The notes under the pieces are model-generated. The model did not search any database. It worked only from the letters and a program-made list of their open reading frames with translations, and was not told where the DNA came from. Positions 48,901-60,900 of a stretch of DNA of 64,000 nt are shown here, in pieces. Both the position numbers and the translations under genes were made by a program. Where the stretch lies: contig NC_056428.1 in NCBI RefSeq assembly GCF_905147365.1, positions 24,768,001 through 24,832,000 of the forward strand, read 5' to 3'. Each line of letters opens with the position of its first letter. Position 1 is the first letter of the stretch. Source of the stretch: Aricia agestis (lineage: Eukaryota; Arthropoda; Insecta; Lepidoptera; Lycaenidae).

Positions 48901-51900
48901 TGAAAATCGGTTAACCAACGGCGGAGTAATCGTTGAATATAAGAAAACGAACATAACACCTCCCCCATTTTGAAAGTCGGTTAAAATTGTAGCCTATGTG
49001 TTATTTATTTAATATTTTAATCAGCGCATGAATTGAATAACAAAATTTTTTTCAAATTAATCGTAGCACCATCTGTCAGGACAAACTAAAATTGAAATAG
49101 AATAATATTGAATGCGATGATAGCGCCGTCCGCCGGATCTAATGTAAAACATTCCAAAATCAACAACTCCTTATAAATAAGAAATTAATTGAAAAAACAT
49201 TTTCCAGTAGACCAAACTGTAAATCTAAACCATTCTCGAATCTCCACGAACACACACAAAAAATTTCATCAAAATTGGCCAAGATAAGATAAATCCGTTC
49301 AGCCGTTCTCGAGTTTTAGCGAGACTAACGAACAGCAATTGATTTTTATATATATAGATTTATCTTTCGATTTCTATATAGTCTTATTAAAAAAATAATC
49401 GGACAGAGTAACAACTTAAGTTAGCTAAAATAAAAAAATAATCGGACAGAGTAACAACTGAAGTTAGCTAAAATTGTGTTTATTTATGTACTATGTATTT
49501 TGAGACTATGCAATTTTGTCGCGTTCGCGATTCACTTTCACTTTTGTTGAGTTTCAGAACGCGATATTAGGTCCTCCAACGCGCACGCGAATTTGAACTT
49601 TATGCAGCGGTAATAAATTACAAATTGACTCTCCATTTTATTTAGAAAACGTTTGTATGGGAAATAGAAAAATGCTGTTTTGAGGATTTTCCCGGCAATT
49701 ATTCGAATTTTTCTCACCTTTTAAACCTTCCCTAGACCTCCACGAATAATTCAAGACCAAGATAAGATAAATCCGTTCAGCCGTTCTCGAGTTTTAGCGA
49801 GACTAACGAACAGCAATTGATTTTTATATATATAGACTAGTTCTTATTCTAGTCATGCATTCTTTATACGAATTATGTCGTTGATCCCACAGGCACAATG
49901 CCCTTTATTCTACAAAGCCCCATAAGGACGGCGGTGACCGCGACAACAATATAATAACAATAGATTTCCAAGAATCCGCGATCGAAGGATTAATGCGATA
50001 AATAAAGGCTGTGCTAATCCACAGCCCATTCCATGCCAAATATTATGATCAAAATCCTTTCACACTCATATAAATCTTTTGCTTTTTTATTATGAATGTA
50101 ATTAATTTATAAAAATATTCGCTTTCAAAAATAAAATTTCCATACTTGCCAAATTAAAAGGCATACAATGTTTTTAACGTGTTTTTATAAGCTTTACTGA
50201 ATGTATGTTTGAATATACTTAACTCTCTTTTCCCTTTCGGTTTTTAGTTTACTCGAACTATATTTATTACTCGTATTTTCTATTCTATTTTCGTCCGCAA
50301 AGTCCATTATCGTGCATTAACATTATGTTAATGCAGGATTGTGTGCCGATACTAATTTAATATCACGTTAGTAGGATGCAGTTAAGTTAATTAGCTGCTA
50401 GGGAAATGTTGTTTCTGCACTCAGTGTACACCACATGTTGATTATAGCGAAATCCATATTGCTGACTGCTGAGTTAGAATAAACTTATATATATTGGTAT
50501 ACTAGAATCTAGATAATGATAGCATGTATAATGGTATACAATATACATTATATATGCTATCATTACCTAGTTGTACTTAATAATTCTAATATTATTAATG
50601 CGAAAGTGTATCTGACTGTCAGTCTGTTATATTTTATTATTCAGAATTTTTGCATGGTTATACTTTGAGTCCTGCAATGGGATATAACCTCAGTTTTGTA
50701 TTTCAGTTTTCGTGCCAAAGATGCACGGTTCGTTGCGGTGTATAGTATGTCTTGCTTGTTTATAACTATCTAAGGCAAAGATCTAAGGTAATCTTCAGGT
50801 AATCAGAGGTCTTCATAAAAGGAGGATATTATGAGTATTAAGGACACGATGTATGACCTTTTTAACTCGATGTACGAGGCTTCGATTTCCAGTTCTATAG
50901 AAATAGCCCAGAGCTGTAGATCCAAATTTCCCACGGCTGGGAAGATTTCTAATAATATAAAACCAGTCTGTAACGTAGCATAATATAGAATGAATTTCGG
51001 CACAATGACTATTCATAAAGTTGCCAATCCGAAATGGGTTTACGCGACATTAGCGTCTGTCCTACTTCTTTAAGGTCATTTAGAAGTTGAAGTTGGCGTA
51101 GTAAAAGGTTAAGTACTAAATTCAGTCGTCTATAGATATAAGGGGTACTTTGTATGCAAAAACATAATAAGTAGGCTGGAATTTGGATCCTAGACATTTG
51201 TTGCAAACTTTAGTAAGAAACATATTTCATTCGCTTTATAAATACCTATAAAACAAGTTATAACTTCTGTCGGAAACAGTGTAGATGGTGTTTTGCATGA
51301 TTGTTCATATCCATTTGTAAAAGAGCAAACGCATATGGCGGAATTGAGATAATATTATAATATGATTTTATTGTAAACTTTTAATTCCGTTCACTTAGAA
51401 CAGTAAATTAAAGTTTTGTCCGACGTATGACAGCATTTCTGTCAATATTCTGATATGACGTGTGCAACATGTCGGATGGCCGCGTTTCCACTGACGTGGA
51501 GCTGGGCGGACAGGAGACAATTACTATGCTTGAAATCCCCACTCCGCCTCAATGGAAACAGCACGAACGGGGTGGAGCAGAGCTGAGCTGAGCTGAGATT
51601 CATAATAAAAATACAGCGAGGCGATGCGGTGCGGAGGACAACGAGCATTGGGGTGCAGAGCGGAGGACAGCGGTGCGGAGCGGGGCGGTGCGTGACTCGC
51701 GCGCAGTGCCTCAGTTAATCATTCAATCAATTCCAAAAGTATGCTCCGCTCCGCTCCATTCCACTCCACTCCGCTCGGCTTCAGTGGAAAAACTGACACC
51801 TTTTCACTGCTCTTCACCGCTCCTCTCCGCCCAGCTCCGCGTCAGTGGAAACGCGGCCTAATGACTGTGTGTGCTAGTAGCGACTTTAAGTTTGCGTAAT

Positions 51901-54900
51901 ATTCCCTATTAATATAGAACGTCTTTTGTTCCTAGGCGGAGCTCCTATTCTACGTGAACGGGCGTTGTCTGGGTATAGCCGCTAAGCAGATCCCGCCGCG
52001 GCTGTTCGCGGTCATAGACCTGTACGGTCAATGCGTCCAGGTCTCCATCACAAACTCCAACACCATGAGGACCATCATGGAGAACAGCTTGGATCAAGTG
52101 AGTCATTATGGTTTTAACTGAGGTATTAAAATGAGGGTTGTTGAAATTCTATTTGCCACCAGGTGCCGCGATGTAGCCGTCGGTCTATTGTGTCAAATAG
52201 ACATAATATTATCGTTACAGATGACTTTCAACAACCCTCATTGATGGTTCATGTAAAATGGCTTTTTCTCACCTTCGGGCGGAAAACGTCAACTTTCGTC
52301 CCGCTGCGCTTACCGATGTTGCCGTTTTCTGCCTCCGTCGATGAGAAAAATAGTATACGCACCGTGGGCAGGAAATAAGAAGGCCTCAAATCCCATGTTT
52401 GTTGACCTCGGCGTCGCCTCAGCCAACGTGCGTAATGTACTATTTATATGATTTGTAATTAAAGAAATTAATATTTCCCACAGGGTTTTATCGAAATAAT
52501 TTAACACCACTTTAGTGCAATGAAGGCTTGTGGTTCAAATTATGTAACTTTTGAAGATTAATCTGTCTTAACTCTTAACTCCCCCGCACTCAGAGACCAA
52601 TATGAATTACTTGAATTACTTAATTGCAATTAAATGAAGATTTTGACATAAGCCCCCATTCATTATTTGTCAAACTCTTAATTAAATTAAAGTTTAATTA
52701 ACATTCAATGTCTCTGAGTGCGGCAGTTACTCTAGTTAAATTCTATTAAAAAATATGCAACTCTAAGCCCCAATTTCACCAACGACTGTTAAAGTTAATG
52801 CTCGAATTAGTATCACGTTACCTCTTTCGTTTTTCTTATGAATGAAAGAGAAGACATGATATTTTAACAAGCTGTTAACACTAACAGACGTTGGTGAAAT
52901 TGGGGCTAAAGCTACTTAAACTTACTTGCTTAACGCTTACTTGAGCAGATAGGTACATAACAAAAGTATCGTTTTGCTTGTCGCGAAAAACGATAGGTCG
53001 AGATTATTATATCAGCTGTTGTATTTGACTCGCGATGTCGGTATGCAAATGACGCGCGTTATAATGTATCGTTATAGAAACGGCAATCGTTTATACAGGG
53101 TGTAACAAAACTAAGTGATATTACTTTAAGGTGTGTACTTGCCCCTTATGTAGAGACGTAGAGGTCACTGTGAAAGTAGCAGCGCTGAAAGAGTATTTTT
53201 TTGCTATTTGTATGAGCAAGCGCCCCAGCGTCATGACGCTGGGGCGCTTGCTCATATAAGCGCATGCGCTTGCTCAAACAAAAGTAAAAAAAGTCGCTCT
53301 TTCAGCGCTGCTACTGTGACAGTTAACGAAATTTTTATACAGGCTGTAACAAAACTAAAATATGATATTAAGTTTAGTTACACCTAATATACATATTATA
53401 AGCATCGGGCTTCAGCCGAGATTTCTTTTGAACATCTTTTTTCTCGCTCGAGTACTTTTCGCGTCTCACTCCACTACTCGCTTGTCACTCGAGTACCTCT
53501 CACTGCTAACTCGAGTACTCTCTTCTCATCTCATCTCTCTCCCAGATCGAGGAGGACCCCAACAACGATGATACGCTAACCTCCAGCGAGATGGAGGCGC
53601 CGCAGCCACATACCTCCGCCAAGCACAACGACGTCTACGTGCCTATGCCGAGCGACGGCGCCTGTGCTATGGGTGAGTTATCCAGTCTATTACAATTTAC
53701 AATGTATTTCGCAATTTTTAATGTTCAAAATACATAGGAAAATACAAATATTTGAAGGTACACCACAAACTAATCAATGTGTATAGGCTTACTCTGAGCT
53801 CCCACACCTACGTCGATCGTCCTGAGATGTCCCTTTTTTGGCACTTAGCAGTTAGCACCAGAACAAAGTACGATGACCTTTTCCGAGGCACACCAACTGC
53901 TGACGACTGCTGCTCTACTAGAATCTAGATGACGCCCGTAACTACGTTGCGATAAAATTCGTTTATCACACGGGAATCGTACATTATTCCGGGATAAAAA
54001 GTATGCTATGTCCTTTACTGGGACTCAAAGTACCCCCATACCAAATTTCAGCAAAATCGGTTTAGGCATGAAGAGCTAACAGACTCAGACACACTTTCGC
54101 ATCAATAATATTAAGTATAATATGTGTATATACGCTGTAAGTTTGAATTAAGTATTTCTTAGATTCTAAGCACCAATCAATTTAAACTTAACTCTAACAA
54201 TACAGTTGGGACTTATAGCATAAAGAGAGGATAGAATCTATCTGAAAGTAGTCACAGGTTGATATTCACCGTCGTGAGTCGTGAACCTTTAGTAGCACCA
54301 TTTTATTACACGAAAAGTGAGCCATTGATAATTTTTTAAATGCATTCAATATTCATTCATAGATTTTCATATTCGTAGAGAAACAATAAAAATCAGTACC
54401 TAAGGGCCAATATCGATGTTATTTTACATTAGTTACGTGTTAGATTGTTTGTAATTTTTAATTTGTCCACGATCCAGTTGTCCACGATCGTCTGCGCTTC
54501 CATCCAAGATGCGGTATTCTCGTCAAACTGTCGCAGAATAACAAGTAAGTATAACATATTTTGTTTTTTACAAAAAAGTTGGAAATATGAAATATCTTAA
54601 AATTAGTAGAAATAATAATATGACAAATGATCTGGAGGTCTTTTTTCATGGGGAAAACTTACAGCATCCCCTGCAGTGTATGTGGGTTCCCAGACGCTCC
54701 TCCAGCGGCCACATCGCACAGACCCACCATAAAAAATTATCCCTTCTTTTTCGGAAACGTTTGACTCCGGATGACTTTTTTTTTATAAAATTAGGGAGGA
54801 AACGAGTCACCAGATAAAAAGCAACTGCCGTCGCTCATGGACTCTGGCAACATCATAAGAGTTGCAGGTGCTTTACCGGGCTACTACTATCAGGCGATCT

Positions 54901-57900
54901 CACTGCTCTTTTGATAGCCAAATGTATTTCAGGTCAGCGGAGCGAGCTCGTCCGTTGGACGACTACAACAACGGCGTCGTTATGACGCACCGACCGCTGT
55001 ATGACAACGAGCTGTTTGAGATACGCATAGACAGACTAGTCGACAAGTGGAGTGGCAGTATTGAGGTTAGTATAGTATGCTTCTTATAAAATTAGGGGGC
55101 AAACGAGCAAACGGGTCACCTGATGGAACAACTACCGTCGCTCATGGACACTTGCAACATTAGAAGCGTTGCAGGTGCTTTGCCGGCCTTTTAAGAAGGA
55201 ATACGCTCTTTTCTTAAAGGTTTGCAGGTCGTATTGGTCCGGATATACTACTGACGACAGTTCGTTCTAGAGTTTTACTGTGCGTGGCACAAAGTTACGC
55301 GAAAAACGCATGGTAGAAGACTGTCACTTACCTAGGTGATGAGGATGGTATATTTTTCGCGTGGAACGACGGCGAAAACTTGCAGGAGGTATGCTTCCGA
55401 ACAATTATTCCTCGGAGCCCCCTGTGACACAACCGATAGAGGATTCAGAGCGAAGCCACATCTCGGCGCAATTCCAAGGGGTCCAGCATGCTTGAACTCC
55501 ACGGGATCCACTATCATGGGCAGTCAACAATCCGAGCGGCACTTCGTTCGGATCGGACTGAAATACTGTGACAAAAGAGTTTAAAAAGTTTTTTTAAATA
55601 TGCATGCTATTTGTATCTCTATCGGTTTATTGGATTCCATTGGTCAATTTTGATCTGCGGGGCTAAAATGGTCGCTTTGGAGAATCATGTTATGAATCAT
55701 ACTATGATTCATTTTTTTTAAATCGCAAAATTAAAGTCTGCTTGCAATTCATGTTTAGTAATTCGTACTAATTTGATATTTGTCAGTTTGACAGTTTTGA
55801 CAATTCATTTGCTGAATTGATTGAGAGGAATTGCTAAATGTGACCATTTTAGCCCCGCTGTCATGGGAGTACTGAGGGGGGGCAAGGGGGGGCAGCTGCC
55901 CCCCCCTGGATTATGTTGACGTTCCTACTAAGTATATTATCTAGTATTTTATCTATTAAAATTAAAAATTAGGAACGAATTTTTGCCATTTGTTTGTTTT
56001 CACACAATATTTTTACAACTAAAAATTATACATTTTTTATTCTTTATAAACACCTAGCTTATGAAAAATCTGATTTGCCGCCCCCTGGCCCAGAACCTGG
56101 GTGATTTGCCCTCCCCTGGCACCAGAACCTGGGTAATTTCCCCCCCCGCCCTTTATTCTACTAATTTTTATTCTAAAAAATTCTATTATTCTACTAACTC
56201 ACACCAAAATATTTTTACAGGTTGGTGTAACCACCCACAACCCGGCTACCATCAGGTTCCCGTCGACCATGACCAACATGGACTCCGGTACCATCATGAT
56301 GTCAGGTTGCAAGGTGCTGCTGAACGGTCACGGGACGTGCATGGAGTATGGCAACTTTAATCTGGATGAGCTGAGGGTAAGAGGGTCAATACTAACATGC
56401 AGATAACAAAGATCACATGCAAAATGAATATTAGAATATGGCATTGATAGGACTTGTAGGTCTCGAGCAATAAAGGTCACACCTCACATGTCAACTCGGA
56501 AAGGGATCATTATCACCTATCGTCAACTCGGCTATAACGGCTAGGTGACACGGCGCTTACTGCATGCCGACTATGACTGAGTGACTTTTGAATCCTAACG
56601 TTAAGGATAGGTTACACAGTACGAGCGGCTGAAGTGACAGTAGGCAGCTATTGTGCCGGTGTATAGGGCTCGACTCGCCTCCCTGGGTCACATCATGCAC
56701 GCTGCTGACATCGCAGTTGATAGGTAATGTCCCAGTGACATGGCGCTGTAATGGGGGAAGGCGAGTGGCGAGTGAAATCAAAAAACGTTGTAGTAACTCG
56801 CACGCGAGCTACTGACCCACTTGCACATGACAGTAACTCGTTTCATGCGGTCACTCGGTGCAAGTAGCTGCACTTCAGTAACTGACTAGGCCAGCTCGCA
56901 TGTCACTCACACTGTGTAACCCAGGCATTAATCGTAACAGGGGCAAGGGTGGACGACGGGCTGTAAGCGCGGGGACAACGAGATGTAAGCCTAGACGATT
57001 ACGTTCCGAATCGATGCGATTACGTTACGATTCCGATTAGTATATGTATAAATAATACATAACGGCTCGACGCGATTCGGTTACGATCCGTTTATGAGTT
57101 GATATGTGTGCTTTAGGTGACATAGTATAGAGCCTTCTGTATTATAGTATAATATTTTGACCTTCACACATTTAATAACAATCAACGAACAGGAGGGGGA
57201 CACAGTCGGTATGATGCGCAAGGACACTGGCAAACTCCACTATTTCATTAACGGCATAGACCAGGGGGTGGCCACAGATAGAGTGGAGCAACAGGTCTGG
57301 GGAGTGGTGGACTTGTACGGTATGACTGTTAAGGTAAGACGCCTCTATAATATACATTATAAGTGAAGCTCTTATTCTATGTCCTTTCGGTCTAGCTATT
57401 ATTAGGTCTAGTTCTATGACGTGCAATTTTAATACAAATGTTACTAAGGTGCTGCGTGCGCTATATCAAAATTAAAATATTTTATATTCTGTGGACAGAA
57501 TAAAAATTTAAGGATAGAACTTTGTTTACACAGAATAAGGACGTAGATAGAGATTAGATGTATAGATTCGTTGTGTGAAACTGAGAACTTCGTGTTATTT
57601 TTTAATTCGTTTGTGTTATAGTAAATTTTTCGCGAAAAGCTGGTTTTCATTAAAATTTTAGAGAAGAACTTTTAATGTTTTACCTAATTCAATTGATACA
57701 CAATTTTAATATATTGCAGGTATCCATAGTCGATTCTAGCGAGGAAACGGAATGTAACGCGAGCAACGTTCCAGCCATACCCACCGCGCCTGAAGTACCT
57801 ACTTCTAGTAAGTTTCATGGCAATTTGACCCTTATATTAAATAACAATAAATGTCATTACTTAGCAGCTCGATGCGGCTCAAACTCTGAAAATAAAAGGC

Positions 57901-60900
57901 GGTGTTCTTGTCTGTCTGTCTATCTTAAGTTTAAGGGAAAAAATGTCTTCACTCTTAAGTTTAAGTACCGATTTGGATGAAATTGGATATAAAAATATTT
58001 TAGTTCATAGCATAGTTTTTATCGAAATAAGTTGCGAACAACATTGAGCTGTTAATCATGTTCAGTTATAAAGTTGAAAAGCAAAGAAGTGTATTCTGTC
58101 GACGGCAGTTGACGGCTGACGTCGACTGCCGTCAACAAGTGCCGTGATTGCTGTAAAGCGCTCTTTCGCCTATCATACTTTTGTGATTAGTGTTTTAAAA
58201 TTTTTCATACTTTTGTATTGAGCCTTTTGAACTTTTTCAGGTCGGTGTCGTCCGAGAATAGACGAGGATAGCCTTTTATTTCATACGCTGCGTGATTCGT
58301 ATGTTATTATTATTAACGATGGTAAGACTGCTCATAGGCCTAAGTGAGTATTTTTTCATAATATTTCGATTGTATACACTTTCAGTTTAAAGTCCTCACA
58401 TTGCTGTTTATATGCCTGCTATACGTTTAATCTTTCTCTTTGTTGGTAAATACAAAGTTAGGTTAGTGGTAACTTCTTAAAATTAATTATTATTGTTAGT
58501 ATTTCTAACAATAATTATTTTTCAAAAACAAAAACAAAGTTCTCACGGGAGAATCTTACATAAGAAATAGTCTTAGCTTTGCTTCAGACAACCCATTTAA
58601 AAAATACAGGTTTTAATAGTATATTTTGATTGTTTCAGTGCTTTCGAGTTCTTCAATAACGGTATAGTGATGACGAATCGCACGCTCCGAACGAACGAGC
58701 TGTTTCAAGTGCGTTTAGATCTTGTCATCCCGAAGTGGGCTGGAAGCATTGAAATAGGAGTCACGCAGCATACCTCTAATGATATACAGTTTCCATTCAA
58801 AATGAGCAACGCCAAGTGAGTGTTACTTATGGCCGATTTACACGGGTAACTAAAGCCGCACGATTTACGCCGTACGGCGAAAATCGACCGTGTAAATGGC
58901 AAAAACAAAGTCGCAAGCCCCAAAGTCGTGCGGCCAATGGCATGCGGCTGGTGACTAAAATCGACCGTGCAAACGCTCAGTCGCAAGCGATCGCTTGCTG
59001 CGAATACTACTGTTGACTGATGACTTGCCGGGTGTCTAAAATCGACCCGTTAGTCACCCGTGTAAATGGGGTGGCGATTCGACTTGAACATGCGATTCGA
59101 CTGGGGGCTTGCCGGGTGACTAAAATCGACCCGTTAGTCACCCGTGTGAATCGAGCATTACAGTCAATTCCCACTGCAAAGTGCCGTCAGATGCATTACT
59201 AAATGGTCTACATTTCGACAGACTGTAATGTAACTTGTGGACGTCTCACCCATGAAGGTCTGTCGATTCCATATATAATATTGAAATGCATAGCTCGCGG
59301 AGTCCACGCGTCACGTTTCATTAGTAGCTGACCGTTATTATACTACAATATAATAAAACCATCGTTATACTATATTGCCTGAATTAGGCGGACGCTTACA
59401 TTAGCGTGATATCTCTATTGAAGCGATCGACTTTAGGAATTCGTGGCACATTTATTTGTCGTGGTATTATAAATACTTATTAATTTGTCGTGTTATAGAT
59501 CGGGTACCTGGGCAATGACGGGCGAGGATGTCATATGCGACGGTGCCGTCATAATACCACAGTACGTCAGAAACCTCAGCAGACTTGTGGTAAGTTCTGT
59601 TTACTTCTAGAAGACTTATGACCGCACTTAGATATATTAAGAAGACATTAGAAATTGGAAAATTGATAAATAATTACTTACTTTTAACGTGAACGTATTA
59701 GACTAAAGTAGTACTGCATAGCTATCGTGTTAATACAGGAGGGTGATACAGTAGGAGTGATGCGGAGGGACATGGGAATCCTGCATTTTTACGTGAACGG
59801 CGTAGACCAGGGCCCTGCAGCGTTTAATATACCCGAACATGTGTATGGTATTATTGGTGAGTAAAATTGATTGTGGTTAAAATATAATTATACTATACTA
59901 GCTGTCCCCGCAAACGTTTCTTCGCCGTATATAGTATTTCGCCCGTATTATTTTATTGAAGTGACTAAATAAGTATGTCACAATGACAACGTCCATCGCT
60001 ATCCTGTCGTACAAACAAAGTTGTAATAATTTACTATTACCTATTCATTCAACAAATACACTTATCAATATAAAAAGTAACCATTAGCCGATTCTCAGAC
60101 CCACTGAATATGCATATAAAATTAGGTAAAAATCAGTAAAGCCGTTTCGGAGGAGTACTAACATTGTGACACGAGAATTTTATATAAGTACTAGCTGTTG
60201 CCCGCGACTTCGTCCGCGTGGACTTTATAGTTGTTCCCGTACATCGATTGAGTCGTTTACGCGCAAATCAGAAAAGTTTATTGTGCGGGAACCGTATATA
60301 TTCCGGAATAAAAAGTATCCCTTGTCCTTTCCTGAGACTGAAAGTATTGCCATACTAAATTCCATCAAAATTCGTATATTGTGCAGTAAACAGTAATTTT
60401 TCCGGGACAAAATGTATCCTATGTTCTTTTTCGGGACTCAAAGTATCTTTATACCGAATTTCAGCAAAATGGGTCCAGCCGTTTACGCGTGATATCGTGA
60501 CCACGCGAAATATAACGTTCCGCGCAGCTTCGCCCGCTTAAATTAAATATTTCACAGACAAATTAGTCCACAAAAATAGCCTATGATCCTTCACGTGGTC
60601 TAATTCTTACCTGTGCCAAATATCAGAAAAATTGCTCCAGTAGTTCGTGAGATAAGCCCTTTCAAATAATTTTCCCAATTTTTTCCACATTTTTCTCTAT
60701 TTCTTCGCTCTCATTAGTCTTAGCATGATAAAATGTAACCTATAGCCTTTCTCGATAAATGGGCTATCTGACACTGAAATAATTTTTCAAATCCGACCAG
60801 TAGTTCCTGAGATTAGCGCGTTCAAATAAGCCATTTCAAATAATTTCTCCCGTTTTTTCCCACATTTTTATCTATTTCTTCTCTCCTATTAGTCTTAGCG

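Noticed and set aside
51442..51861. Open frames flanking 51.5-51.9 kb in Neurl4 intron 3
   Set aside because: They lie in the GC-rich TIR element and interrupt no exon; the NHR1 reading frame continues correctly from exon 3 to exon 4 without them.
55332..55584. Overlapping open frames on both strands after exon 7
   Set aside because: They lie in a dispersed repeat downstream of the SINE-family tail, and NHR2 continues directly from exon 7 to exon 8.
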